Assembly: GCA_937927825.1 (NCBI GenBank)
Contig: CALFWV010000135.1
Coordinates: 1 to 35,035, forward strand
Direction of reading: 5' to 3'
Origin: an uncultured Caulobacterales bacterium
GTDB lineage: Bacteria; Pseudomonadota; Alphaproteobacteria; Caulobacterales; Maricaulaceae
Length of the DNA stretch: 35,035 bases
A program made the position numbers and the translations under genes. This document shows, piece after piece, positions 15,918 to 24,301 of this stretch (position 1 is the stretch's first letter; every line of letters begins with the position of its first letter). The notes beneath the pieces were generated by a model. It saw nothing but the letters and a program-made list of their open reading frames with translations. It was not told where the DNA came from and made no database searches.

Positions 15918-16877
15918 ATGAGTCCAGAATCTGCCGCTCTTTTCCAAAATGCAGGGTCTATCCTGATTGCGCTGCTGACTATGGCGACATTTTGGATTGT
16001 CGTGGTTCCAATGTTGGAAGGCGATAAGAAGAAAAAACGTATGGAGTCCGTCGCGTCGGCACGAGATACAATGCGTAAAAATCGGCTCGACACGCTTCAA
16101 AACCAAGCCCGTTTGAGAGCGGACGGAAAAGGCGTTGCGAAGAATTTGGTTGACCGTTTCAGCTTGGAGAGGCTTCTCGAAGCGTCCGATCTGAAAGATA
16201 AAATGGCACAGGCGGGCCTTCGGGGGCAAAAACCTGTTTATCTTTTCTACATGTCGCGTTTAGTGCTTCCAATCGGTCTCGGATTGGCAGGCATTATTCT
16301 ATTGATGATTCTCAATTTGCCGGGCTGGGATTTTACTCAACGTTTGGCGGGCACGGTTGCGCTCGTCGTGGTTGGATATTATCTTCCTGCGCTTTACATC
16401 AGGAACGTTGGGAATAAACGTTTAGCCTCTATCATTCCCACATTTCCAGATGCTTTGGATTTGCTACTCATTTGTGTTGAGTCGGGGATGTCTGTGGAAC
16501 TTGCCTTCGCTAAAGTCGCCGAAGAAATGGGCGATTCTTCCGTTGAACTCGCTGAAGAATTCTCATTGACGACCGCCGAACTTTCTTACCTGACGTCTCG
16601 TCGAATGGCGTATGAGAACTTAGCTCGTCGTAACAATCATCCCGGCATCCGCGCTGTTGCGACGGCGCTCGTCCAAGCTGAACGCTACGGTACGCCTCTG
16701 GGCGACACTCTACGGACGATGGCAAATGAAAATCGTCAAATACGTGTGATGCAAGCCGAGAAAAAAGCGGCGTCATTGCCTGCAAAATTGACGGTTCCAA
16801 TGATTCTGTTTTTCTTACCGGTTCTATTTATCGTAATTCTGACACCAGCCGCCCTGCGCATTGGCCAAGCATTTTAA
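15918..16877 (+). CDS. tadC: Tad platform membrane protein TadC
   Basis: 319 residues. One helix near the N-terminus (13-34) is followed by a charged cytoplasmic region, two helices (about 110-158) and a T2SSF domain (about 175-290). Its motif is 'FPDALDLLLICVESGMSVELAF', with 'ALVQAERYGTPLGDTLRTMA' before the terminal helix. It is the second half of the TadB/TadC platform (Caulobacter CpaH). The start has a strong AGGAG nine bases upstream, and the gap from tadB is 19 bases. It is the last gene of the plus-strand operon; a symmetrical terminator follows 37 bases later. Confidence 0.93.
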   Translation: MSPESAALFQNAGSILIALLTMATFWIVVVPMLEGDKKKKRMESVASARDTMRKNRLDTLQNQARLRADGKGVAKNLVDRFSLERLLEASDLKDKMAQAGLRGQKPVYLFYMSRLVLPIGLGLAGIILLMILNLPGWDFTQRLAGTVALVVVGYYLPALYIRNVGNKRLASIIPTFPDALDLLLICVESGMSVELAFAKVAEEMGDSSVELAEEFSLTTAELSYLTSRRMAYENLARRNNHPGIRAVATALVQAERYGTPLGDTLRTMANENRQIRVMQAEKKAASLPAKLTVPMILFFLPVLFIVILTPAALRIGQAF

Positions 16878-16914
16878 ATCTGTTCGGCTGTCGTCGAACC
16901 CCCACCAAAACACC

Positions 16915-16947
16915 AAAAAGCCGCCTCAGATTTGAGGCGGCTTTTTT
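16915..16947 (+). terminator. Bidirectional terminator between tadC and tadD
   Basis: A 14-bp perfect stem (AAAAAGCCGCCTCA / TGAGGCGGCTTTTT) has a four-base loop. The T run on one side and A run on the other allow it to stop transcription of both convergent genes. Confidence 0.92.
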
Positions 16948-16984
16948 CTCATTTTTGGAAAAGAGTTTTGGCTTTGCCGGCTCT

Positions 16985-18076
16985 TTAACGGCGACGACGA
17001 TTCGGTGCCCGGCGCTCAGAGGGTGTCGGCGCGCCGGCGATTGGCGGGTATCCTTGCGGTGTTAAAGCGGGTTGTGTTGTTCGCGGCGCAGGCTGGGTCG
17101 GTTGTTGCGTGAATGTTGATTGAGGTCGCGTTTGGGGCGCTATCGCGCGTTGGCCCGATTGCCTGGCGGCCATGGCTCGTGCGGCTTCTGATGCGCTGGA
17201 GAATTGCTGCCCATCTGCGGGGCCAGTGTACATCCGAGCTTGAGGTAGGTTTTGTCCTGCACGAGGCGGCTGGCTCTGCGATGTCAGTGCAGCTGTTCGC
17301 GGTGTCGGCGCGGGTGTGTGGGCTGGGCGAGCCTTAGGGAAGCTGGTTGGCCGCCGTGTCATACCGGATAATTTTTGTGCCTCGGCTGTTTTTCCTTGAA
17401 GTTGAAGGACCAAGATTAAATTTTGTCTCACATTATCCGATGCGTTTGGCATAGAGGATGCTCGTCTGAGCCAGCCTTCAGCTGTCGCGGGGTCGCCGGA
17501 CAAAGCATGGCTGAGGCCGATGTTAGCCATTACATTTGGGTCGTTCGGCGTGATGCGAAGGGCGCGATCATAATGTTGACGGGCCTCGGCATAGCGTTCT
17601 TGTTGATCCAGTGCTGCGCCTTTCAATGACCATAGCCGGCCATAGCTGGGCGTCGTAGATATGCCCTCGTTTAAAATTGGGATAGCGTCCAGAGAGCGTT
17701 CGCTGGCAATTAAGGCGGCAGCAAATTCCGCCATTAAATAAGGATCACGAGGGTAAAGAGCGCGCGTTGTCTGCGTGATTTCAACAGCGCGCCCTGGATT
17801 GCCAAGTTTTCTAACGGCGGCGGATAATTTTAGTGCGGCTTCGAGATCAGCCGGGTTGAGATTATATTCATTCGACCAGAACGCGGCCTGGGCGAATAAT
17901 TCTTGCGTTTCGATTGCATCTCGCATTTGCCGCGTGGCCGGCATGTAACGATCCGTTGCGAGATCCGTTTTAATTTGCGTTTCTTGCGCATTCATTGGCG
18001 GCGCGACAGAACAGCCTGCTGTGAGCAGGGCTGTGCCAGCGATTAACACAGACAATAAATGAGGGCGATGAGTCAT
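16985..18076 (-). CDS. tadD: TPR lipoprotein TadD-like
   Basis: 363 residues. A signal peptide with lipobox LTAGC (Cys22) is followed by a helical region with tetratricopeptide repeats (about 75-245, including WSLKGAALDQQERYAEARQHYDRALRITPNDPNVM-like units). A long Pro/Gln/Thr/Arg-rich disordered tail (about 250-363) ends in RRRR. TadD lipoproteins are TPR proteins needed for secretin function and Flp pilus biogenesis. It converges on the tadC operon. The basic, proline-rich tail of over 100 residues is longer than is usual for TadD, so the assignment rests on the lipobox, the TPRs and the context. Confidence 0.82.
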   Translation of the reverse strand: MTHRPHLLSVLIAGTALLTAGCSVAPPMNAQETQIKTDLATDRYMPATRQMRDAIETQELFAQAAFWSNEYNLNPADLEAALKLSAAVRKLGNPGRAVEITQTTRALYPRDPYLMAEFAAALIASERSLDAIPILNEGISTTPSYGRLWSLKGAALDQQERYAEARQHYDRALRITPNDPNVMANIGLSHALSGDPATAEGWLRRASSMPNASDNVRQNLILVLQLQGKTAEAQKLSGMTRRPTSFPKARPAHTPAPTPRTAALTSQSQPPRAGQNLPQARMYTGPADGQQFSSASEAARAMAARQSGQRAIAPQTRPQSTFTQQPTQPAPRTTQPALTPQGYPPIAGAPTPSERRAPNRRRR

Positions 18077-18166
18077 GGTCTGAGCGGCCTTTCAACAGAT
18101 GCACCCACAGGGAAAGCGGTATAGTCGCTATTTGCGGATTTCGTTAACAAATCTGAACGAAGAGGG

Positions 18167-18181
18167 TTAACGCCGCGTTTA
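18167..18181 (+). promoter_or_regulatory. CtrA-like site between tadD and pepA
   Basis: TTAA-N7-TTTA matches 7 of 8 positions of the CtrA consensus. A second GTTAAC lies 24 bases upstream (18143-18148). The 154-base gap holds both divergent promoters. Chance matches of this quality are common, so this is tentative. Confidence 0.25.
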
Positions 18182-18230
18182 CAAACCCTTAGGGATTCAC
18201 TCCCGAAGTCGTATTTTCGCAGGAACCTTC

Positions 18231-19649
18231 ATGACTCATACCACGCCGCAACCTTTTATCCGTCGTCAGGACCTTCCGAGCGAAGTTGTGCCTGTTTTAA
18301 TCGATGTTGTGACGCCCGGTTCTTGGACGCGTTACGCGTCTTCTTTGACTCAAGCGCAGCAGGTTTTTGCGGGGGAACGTAAATTTACCGGCGAAGGAGG
18401 GCAGCGTTTACGCCTGCCCGAAGCGGATGGCCGCGTGAAGCGCGTTTTGATGGGCTTGGGAGATGACGCGACCGTTGCAGAAATGCGTCTTGGCAGTCTC
18501 AGCGCCGCCCTGCCGACCGGCTATTACAGTTTTGGACAGATGCCTGCGCAGGTGAGCCCGCGTTTGGCCGCGATTGGTTGGGGCTTGGGCACCTATCGTT
18601 TTGACCGTTACCTGTCTGAAAAATCAGATCCTGCGGTCTTGGTTCTAGATGATGCGGCCACTGAGACAGAAATTATGTCAAGTGTGGCGGCGACAGCATT
18701 GTGCCGCGATCTGATAAACACACCCGCCAGCGATATGGGGCCTGTGGCGTTAGAGCAGGCCGCGCGAGAGCTTGCCAAGCAATATGACGCGAACGTGTCG
18801 GCGGTTGTTGGTGAAGACTTGCTGGAGCAAAATTATCCGATGATACATGCTGTGGGCCGCGCCGCTCACGAAGCGCCGCGTCTCGTTGAAATTGAATGGG
18901 GCGATCCGTCTCATCCGCGTCTTGCCGTTATAGGGAAAGGCATCACATTCGATACGGGCGGGGTGAATATGAAATCCGCGTCCGGAGCACGTATCATGAA
19001 AAAAGATATGGGCGGGGCCGCTCATGCTTTGGCCCTGTCCCATATGATTATGGCGAATAAATTGCCGATACGCTTACACTGTCTCTTGGCAATTGCGGAA
19101 AACGCGGTTTCTTCAAACGCTTATCGTCCGGGAGATATTTTAGATTCGCGTATTGGCCTGACCGTCGAGATTGATAATACAGACGCAGAAGGGCGCCTTG
19201 TTCTTGGCGATGCGTTGACAAAGGCCACGGAAGACAGCCCTGCCTTCATGATTGATTTTGCGACCCTCACGGGGGCGGCTCGCGTTGCTTTGGGGCCGCA
19301 TTTGCCGCCTATGTTCTGTAACCGATCCGCGCCTATTGAGGCTGTCTCCTCACACGGAATGGCTCAGTTGGATCCGGTGTGGAACTTGCCGCTTTGGCAG
19401 CCTTATAATTCAATGCTTAATTCTCCAATCGCATCATTGAAAAATTCGGGAGGAGGCTTTGCCGGATCTGTGACCGCTGCATTGTTCCTTGAGCGCTTTG
19501 TGAAAAACACACCGTGGATGCACTTCGATACCTATGGGTGGAACCCAACTGCGCGCCCGGCTCATCCAAAGGGCGGGGATATGTACGGGGTTCGGGCGGT
19601 CTATGCTTGGTTAAAATCGGGCGGCTTGAATACGCGTTTCACGGAGTAG
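18231..19649 (+). CDS. Leucyl aminopeptidase (M17, PepA family)
   Basis: 472 residues. This is a cytoplasmic hexameric dizinc aminopeptidase that removes N-terminal residues from peptides. The metal and catalytic residues are all in place: Lys236 (VIGKG), Asp241 (FDTGG), Lys248, Asp259 (KKDMGG), and Asp318/Glu320 with Arg322 in the signature NTDAEGRLVL. The N-terminal domain (1-150) is divergent, as is normal for M17. AGGAACC upstream supports the start. Its 3' end overlaps the convergent acyltransferase-like gene by 39 bases, unusual for genes with no terminator between them. Residues match cytosol aminopeptidases of alphaproteobacteria more than E. coli PepA, so I leave the symbol blank. 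Confidence 0.93.
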   Translation: MTHTTPQPFIRRQDLPSEVVPVLIDVVTPGSWTRYASSLTQAQQVFAGERKFTGEGGQRLRLPEADGRVKRVLMGLGDDATVAEMRLGSLSAALPTGYYSFGQMPAQVSPRLAAIGWGLGTYRFDRYLSEKSDPAVLVLDDAATETEIMSSVAATALCRDLINTPASDMGPVALEQAARELAKQYDANVSAVVGEDLLEQNYPMIHAVGRAAHEAPRLVEIEWGDPSHPRLAVIGKGITFDTGGVNMKSASGARIMKKDMGGAAHALALSHMIMANKLPIRLHCLLAIAENAVSSNAYRPGDILDSRIGLTVEIDNTDAEGRLVLGDALTKATEDSPAFMIDFATLTGAARVALGPHLPPMFCNRSAPIEAVSSHGMAQLDPVWNLPLWQPYNSMLNSPIASLKNSGGGFAGSVTAALFLERFVKNTPWMHFDTYGWNPTARPAHPKGGDMYGVRAVYAWLKSGGLNTRFTE

Positions 19650-20705
19650 GATATACATCACGCCTGCACTCATCGAGGCCAAAAGAACTGATGCTTTTAT
19701 CAAAGCAAACTGAGAGATGTCAGGTGTAAAATATACAATGATCTGGGCGGCCGGCCAAATGCTGACATAAAGCATGGGCGCCAAGCGGGGGCATTTATTC
19801 AAAATATGTGGCGCAGTATGGAGGAAGCCAACGCAAAGTGTAAGCCAAACGAAAACACCTAAGACTTCTAATAAAGATGACCACGGTAACCCAAGGTAAA
19901 AACCACAGGTAAGGCCAGTGGTTATGATGCTGGCTTTTAAAATGCGGGCGAGAGTCAATCGTAGTAACGCTTGCGAGTGGAACAATGCGACGCCGATTAG
20001 ATAGGCATAGCCCAGATGTAAACCCGGCAATAACGGCTCAACATCGGTCGCGAATTCAGAGTCGATAACGCCGGTATCAATTACGGTGACATACGCGGCT
20101 ATGGCGATAATAGCTAAGAGTATGGACGGGGTTCGATGACGCAGCAGGCGGGCGTACCAACCAAGTAAAAAACCGATATGCAAGATTAATCCCCATTGGA
20201 GAGTCCAGATAGCGCCTTGTAAGAGGCACATATATTTCGAGTCATCCATCAGTCCGGGCATCCGCATACCGGGATCGATGAAGAGGATTGTTTTTAGAGT
20301 GTAAGTAAACAGGTCAACAGCGGACATGCGAACGGGCGCGTCGGGTGCGCACATTAGCGGGTAAATTATACAGACACTAAACAGTGTCGCTGCAATCAAC
20401 GCGGGCCAAAGGCTGCGAAGTCGAGACCCAAAAAACTGTTTGATAGAGCGCCCTTGCGCCATTGAGCGGGCCGCGAGAAAACCGGAAAGAACGAATAGAA
20501 TTTGTACGCCGTAGCGCGATGGATCATATCCCCATAGTCGTCCCCACTCGGGGCTACCTTCGCCAATCCCCATTGTAGACGCATATCCTATGCCAATAAC
20601 CAGAATGATCAGGATTCGGAGTGTCGCTAAACCGTGCAGGGGGATGCGGTCACTGTCGTTCAAATCCGGTTTGTGTAAGGGGCCATTTCCTGTCGATAGA
20701 CGCAT
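19611..20705 (-). CDS. Acyltransferase-3-like membrane protein lacking the usual catalytic His
   Basis: 364 residues with about ten membrane helices. The segment QILFVLSGFLAARSM (residues 68-82) and the basic SRLRSLWPAL after it are typical of acyltransferase family 3 (OafA/NodX-like). These enzymes move acyl groups onto periplasmic or surface glycans. In that family the first helix normally carries R-x10-H. Here the matching stretch is HGLATLRILIILVIGIG, with Ala and Gly at those positions, so catalysis by the usual route is doubtful. The gene overlaps the end of the aminopeptidase gene and is divergent from the MarR gene. Another possibility is a non-enzymatic transporter-like member of the fold. 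Confidence 0.75.
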   Translation of the reverse strand: MRLSTGNGPLHKPDLNDSDRIPLHGLATLRILIILVIGIGYASTMGIGEGSPEWGRLWGYDPSRYGVQILFVLSGFLAARSMAQGRSIKQFFGSRLRSLWPALIAATLFSVCIIYPLMCAPDAPVRMSAVDLFTYTLKTILFIDPGMRMPGLMDDSKYMCLLQGAIWTLQWGLILHIGFLLGWYARLLRHRTPSILLAIIAIAAYVTVIDTGVIDSEFATDVEPLLPGLHLGYAYLIGVALFHSQALLRLTLARILKASIITTGLTCGFYLGLPWSSLLEVLGVFVWLTLCVGFLHTAPHILNKCPRLAPMLYVSIWPAAQIIVYFTPDISQFALIKASVLLASMSAGVMYILLRETRIQAARF

Positions 20706-20812
20706 GAGGCGGTAGTACTCGAAAATCCTTAAATTTTTTTATCCAAAATTTCGTTGGATTTGAGTCACTTGCCCCTTTTTCATCTATCACCACAAGTGCT
20801 GTCTCTTGACCC

Positions 20813-20844
20813 GCGAATCCGGACTGTGCGATTCCCTGATTCGC
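20813..20844 (+). promoter_or_regulatory. Inverted repeat GCGAATC-N18-GATTCGC before the MarR gene
   Basis: Two 7-bp perfect arms lie 40-71 bases upstream of the MarR start and just after a TTGACC (20806-20811) that could be a -35. A third similar element, GCGATTC, lies between the arms. The position fits an autoregulatory operator, but no binding evidence is visible. Confidence 0.3.
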
Positions 20845-20883
20845 AAACCGAATGCCTTTTAATTCCTGAGGAGCGCCGCACCT

Positions 20884-21309
20884 ATGCCTGCCATGAAACC
20901 TGCTTTTGCGCCGCGCATTGTTGCTTCAACGGAGTCGTTGGAATCCGCTCATCCTGTTGTTCGAAAAATTCAAAGTGACAGAATTTCACGTAAAGATAGC
21001 CTTGCGTTTTGGCACCGCGTCACATTGGCAACCGTTCGGTCAGATGCACCGGATTTATCAGCGCGTCAGTTGGCGATGTTGATGAGTATTTATCTGGAAG
21101 ACGGGCTGCATACAGTGCGGTCTTTGGCTAAGCATCTGGGCGTCACCAAAGCGGCCATAAGCCGGGCAACTGATAGTCTCTGCAAGCTTGGTTATATTGA
21201 GCGAAAGCCGGATTACCGAGATAAGCGGTCTGTTGTTTTAACGCGAACGTCGGCCGGTATTCATTTTTTGTCTGAATTTGCAGATATAATCCAAGCAGAA
21301 GGTCACTAA
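20884..21309 (+). CDS. MarR-family transcriptional regulator
   Basis: 141 residues with a winged helix-turn-helix. Residues 60-125 hold SLAKHLGVTKAAISRATDSL (recognition helix) followed by the wing 'YIERKPDYRDKRSVVLTRT' with the MarR-type Asp-x-R-D-K/R-R pattern. The first 40 residues are a basic, less conserved extension. GGAG lies 10 bases before the ATG at 20884; a second ATG at 20893 is possible. The NlpC/P60 gene starts 7 bases after its stop, so the two are probably one transcript. Its ligand and targets are unknown. Confidence 0.88.
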   Translation: MPAMKPAFAPRIVASTESLESAHPVVRKIQSDRISRKDSLAFWHRVTLATVRSDAPDLSARQLAMLMSIYLEDGLHTVRSLAKHLGVTKAAISRATDSLCKLGYIERKPDYRDKRSVVLTRTSAGIHFLSEFADIIQAEGH

Positions 21310-21316
21310 TGCTCTT

Positions 21317-22099
21317 ATGACGATGGATAGCCGGACGAATTTACCTCACGGCACCAAAACCAAACCCAGCTACGTAACGGCTGTATCCGCTGATTTAATG
21401 ACGGACACGGGTATCGGGACGCAAGCGTTGTTTGGGCAGAGGTTTGACGTCATTCGCTCTACAGACGGTGCGTCATACGGCGCGCTCTACTCCATTGTCC
21501 CGGGCGTTGACCGCATTGATTATATTGGTACGCTTCCGACCTCCGTAATTTCTGAGCCAGTTTTCAATCCAACACATGTTGCAACAGCTATAACCGCAGC
21601 AATTTTTGAAGCAGCTGATATAAAATCTCGGCTTTTGGGTGCGCTGCCACGCAATGCAGCGCTGAAGGGTAGCGTTTCCGGTGAGTTTCTAAGGGTGTCC
21701 CGAGTTGGATTTGTTCACTTGAAACATGTTCGTCTCTTAAAAACCCAAACCTCCCGAAGCTTCACTGACTTTGCGGCGGATATGCTGGGCGTACCATATG
21801 TATGGGGTGGGACGGGCCATATTGGTGTGGACTGCTCTGGTCTTGTCCAAAGTGCGCTCGCTGCAACGGGGCTCGACTCACCGCGCGACGCAGATCAGCA
21901 GGAATTACGATTAGGCCTATCCATTGATTTTAAAGATCGCGCCGCCGGAGATTTGATATTCTGGCCGGGCCATGTCGGTATTGTAGTCGAGGACGATTAT
22001 TTGCTGCATGCCAATGCACATCACATGTGTGTGGCGATAGAACCCGTCTCTGCGGCTGTCTCCCGTATTGGCAAGGCGCGCACAACAAAACGTCTTTAA
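21317..22099 (+). CDS. NlpC/P60 family peptidase (C40)
   Basis: 260 residues. Residues 15-140 form SH3-like N-terminal regions. The C-terminal NlpC/P60 domain holds Cys173 (GVDCSGLVQ), His219 (WPGHVGIV) and His231 (LLHANAHH), the normal catalytic triad. The family cleaves peptide bonds in cell-wall muropeptides, commonly gamma-D-Glu-diaminopimelate. No signal peptide is visible, so it may recycle wall peptides in the cytoplasm, which would fit the nearby leucyl aminopeptidase. In many alphaproteobacteria these two genes are neighbours. ATG at 21317 and at 21323 are both possible starts. Confidence 0.9.
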   Translation: MTMDSRTNLPHGTKTKPSYVTAVSADLMTDTGIGTQALFGQRFDVIRSTDGASYGALYSIVPGVDRIDYIGTLPTSVISEPVFNPTHVATAITAAIFEAADIKSRLLGALPRNAALKGSVSGEFLRVSRVGFVHLKHVRLLKTQTSRSFTDFAADMLGVPYVWGGTGHIGVDCSGLVQSALAATGLDSPRDADQQELRLGLSIDFKDRAAGDLIFWPGHVGIVVEDDYLLHANAHHMCVAIEPVSAAVSRIGKARTTKRL

Positions 22100-22111
22100 A
22101 CGTTACCAACA

Positions 22112-22139
22112 AAAAAGCCCGCAATAAGCGGGCTAAAAA
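22112..22139 (-). terminator. Terminator for the cytochrome c gene
   Basis: Read on the minus strand, AGCCCGC-TTATT-GCGGGCT is followed by TTTTTTG, a standard stem and U run 25 bases past the cytochrome c stop. On the plus strand the stem is followed by AAAAAATTTT, so it may weakly terminate the NlpC/P60 gene as well. Confidence 0.85.
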
Positions 22140-22159
22140 ATTTTCTGTTTTCGACCCGA

Positions 22160-22789
22160 TTACTCTGCGGGCGCGGCTTCGGTTGGCTCTGTTTCTGTCG
22201 GATCTAATGCTGGTTCTTCGATGACCATTTCCGTTTCAACCACGGGTTCGGCCAATGCAGGTTCCGGACGCGGCGATGGCGCTGAGTCTGCAACACGTAG
22301 ATATTCTATAACAGCCGCTCTATCTTCGGGCTTCTTTAATCCAACGAAGTTCATCTTTGTTCCGGGCGCATATCGGCTCGGTTTCTCCAAGAAAGCGTCC
22401 AGCGACTCATATGTCCACTTTTCGCCCGGGATAGCGAGTGCGGTAGAGAAGGCGTAACCTTCATGTGCGCCTTTATCATTCATAACAACGCCATAAAGAC
22501 CGGGGCCGGTTCCGTTTGGTCCGCCCGGTTCCACATTATGGCAAGACTTACATTTTTTGAAAACTCTTGCGCCTTTGGAAGCGTCCATAGCCGCAACCCA
22601 GTCTGCTTGTGGGAAGGGGAGTTCCACTTCCTCGGTGTCGCCGCCACCTGTATCGATGGCGCCAGCCTTATAGGCAATCTCTTCGCCCCCGTTGTCCATC
22701 ACAACTCCGGGGAGTTTCATGAGAAGCATGAAGCCCAAACCGGTGGCGAGTACAGCGCCTGCAACTTTGTTGAAACCTAAATCGTCCAT
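22160..22789 (-). CDS. Membrane-anchored class I cytochrome c (CycM-like)
   Basis: 209 residues. An N-terminal helix (9-28) is an uncleaved anchor. The periplasmic cytochrome domain (65-170) binds heme through CKSCH (Cys80, Cys83, His84), with Met146 in GTKMNF as the distal ligand. A Pro/Glu-rich, strongly acidic tail (about 172-209) follows and is of unknown use. The domain resembles the cytochrome c550/c552 type (CycM) that carries electrons between the bc1 complex and oxidases. It is divergent from pheA, with 183 bases between containing an inverted repeat. Confidence 0.92.
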   Translation of the reverse strand: MDDLGFNKVAGAVLATGLGFMLLMKLPGVVMDNGGEEIAYKAGAIDTGGGDTEEVELPFPQADWVAAMDASKGARVFKKCKSCHNVEPGGPNGTGPGLYGVVMNDKGAHEGYAFSTALAIPGEKWTYESLDAFLEKPSRYAPGTKMNFVGLKKPEDRAAVIEYLRVADSAPSPRPEPALAEPVVETEMVIEEPALDPTETEPTEAAPAE

Positions 22790-22829
22790 GACGAAGTCCT
22801 GCCTAAATCTTTATGTGGTCATAGCGCCC

Positions 22830-22859
22830 TGACATGGCCCGACCCTTTTGCCCATGTCA
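22830..22859 (+). promoter_or_regulatory. Inverted repeat TGACATGG-N14-CCATGTCA between the cytochrome c gene and pheA
   Basis: Two perfect 8-bp arms have centres 22 bp apart, about two helical turns, close to the start of the minus-strand cytochrome gene (41 bases upstream). It could be an operator for a dimeric regulator. No factor can be named. Confidence 0.35.
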
Positions 22860-22972
22860 TATAAATATGTACCGCGATTGCAAATAGAAAACACCTTGCG
22901 GCGAAGCGTCGCGAACGGTTTATACACGGATGAATAACGCAAAACCGCGTTGAGTCGAACCAGGCCGTAAAA

Positions 22973-23812
22973 ATGTCGCAGAAAATCGTCTATCAAGGTG
23001 AACCGGGAGCCTATTCTCACTTGGCCTGTTCGCAATTCTATCCCGATCATGAACCGCTCGCCTGCCAAAGTTTTGCCAAAGCCTTTGCACAAGTTCGGTC
23101 CGGGGAAGCCCATTGCGCTATGATTCCCGTTGAGAATACCGTCGCCGGAAGGGTGTCTGATATCTACCATCTCCTGCCTGAAGGTGGTCTGCACATTATT
23201 GGCGAACGTTATTTGCCTGTGCACCATCAGCTTCTGGGCGTTCAGGGGGCGAAGCTCTCCGATATACGCAGCGCGAGGTCCCATCATATGGCGCTCGGTC
23301 AAGTTCGGAAGTTTTTGGCGAAACATGGAATTGACGCTGTTGCAGATGTCGACACAGCGGGCGCGGCGCGAAAGGTTGCGGCGGGCGAGGATAAATCCGT
23401 TGCGGCTGTGGCCTCGCGCCTGTCTTCCGAGACATATGGTTTAGACATATTGGCAAAAGACATTGAAGACGCAGCGCATAATACGACGCGGTTCATTGTT
23501 CTGGCGACCGCTCCGGTTTTGCCGAAAATTGATGTACCGAGTGTAAGCTCTTTTGTGTTTAAAGTCCGTTCCGTGCCGTCCGCGCTTTACAAGGCGCTGG
23601 GCGGTTTTGCGTCAAATGGACTGAACCTCACTAAATTGGAAAGCTATATGGTTGGTGGGTCGTTCAAAGCTGCGCAATTTTATGCCGATGTAGAGGGGCA
23701 TATTGATAGTCCTCAGATGAGAAATGCATTGGAAGAACTCGCCTTTTTTTCCGAAAATATAACACATTTGGGGACATATCCGATGGATAAGGCGCGTCTT
23801 GCGACGGTGTAA
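22973..23812 (+). CDS. pheA: Prephenate dehydratase
   Basis: 279 residues. Monofunctional prephenate dehydratase, converting prephenate to phenylpyruvate in phenylalanine synthesis. The catalytic region (1-185) has YQGEPGAYSH (7-16), the ENT motif (IPVENTVAGR) and NTTRFIVL with the essential Thr-Arg-Phe. A C-terminal ACT domain (about 195-275) holds GFASNGLNLTKLESYMVGG, where phenylalanine normally binds for feedback control. There is no chorismate mutase domain. It stands between the divergent cytochrome c gene and the YHS gene, the latter starting 37 bases downstream. Confidence 0.95.
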   Translation: MSQKIVYQGEPGAYSHLACSQFYPDHEPLACQSFAKAFAQVRSGEAHCAMIPVENTVAGRVSDIYHLLPEGGLHIIGERYLPVHHQLLGVQGAKLSDIRSARSHHMALGQVRKFLAKHGIDAVADVDTAGAARKVAAGEDKSVAAVASRLSSETYGLDILAKDIEDAAHNTTRFIVLATAPVLPKIDVPSVSSFVFKVRSVPSALYKALGGFASNGLNLTKLESYMVGGSFKAAQFYADVEGHIDSPQMRNALEELAFFSENITHLGTYPMDKARLATV

Positions 23813-23848
23813 TTTGTGGGGGCGGGTCAGGCTCCCTATATAGAGCTC

Positions 23849-24301
23849 ATGATGAGACGAATTTTTACTGCTGTTTTAGGGGCAGGGCTTCTGCTCACGC
23901 CCCTCGCGGCGTTTGCAAACCCTGATGTCGTTTATACCAACTGGCGCGACAATGTTGCGGCGGATGGATATGATGTTGTGACGTTTTTCTCCGGCAAGCC
24001 ACAGAAAGGAAAGCTTGAATTCTCGACCTTATATGAGGGGGCCGATTGGTATTTTTTCAATCAAGCCAACAAAGATCTGTTTTTGACGAATCCGGATCTC
24101 TTTGCGCCCCAATATGGCGGCTATTGTGCTTGGGCGGTGGCCAAAGGCAAATTGGCTCCCGGCAATCCGGACAATTGGCATGTCGAAGATGGCCGTCTTT
24201 TCTTTACTTATAACGGTCGAATCGAACGCCGCTGGCAGAAAAAACGCGCGAAATTCATTCGTTTGGCCGATGAGCGTTGGCCCGTGCTGAAAGCAGATTA
24301 A
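23849..24301 (+). CDS. Secreted YHS-domain protein
   Basis: 150 residues from the ATG at 23849, chosen because it gives a signal peptide (1-23, ending AAFA before NPDVV). An in-frame upstream start at 23816 would put non-hydrophobic residues before it. The mature domain is YHS-like: GYDVVTFFSGKPQKG, then 'PQYGGYCAWAVAKGKLAPGNPDNWHV' with a conserved Cys, and 'LFFTYN'. The family occurs widely in proteobacteria and may bind metal, but no biochemical role is established. The stop overlaps that of the convergent nudC gene by two bases. Confidence 0.87.
   Translation: MMRRIFTAVLGAGLLLTPLAAFANPDVVYTNWRDNVAADGYDVVTFFSGKPQKGKLEFSTLYEGADWYFFNQANKDLFLTNPDLFAPQYGGYCAWAVAKGKLAPGNPDNWHVEDGRLFFTYNGRIERRWQKKRAKFIRLADERWPVLKAD

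Noticed and set aside
17113-17629. Plus-strand frames of 74 and 68 residues inside tadD
   Set aside because: They fall within the tadD coding sequence on the opposite strand and show no domain or ribosome binding site.
20706-22099. MarR plus NlpC/P60 as part of a prophage
   Set aside because: No other phage-type genes, attachment sites or repeats are visible, and the NlpC/P60 and aminopeptidase pairing is a common chromosomal arrangement.
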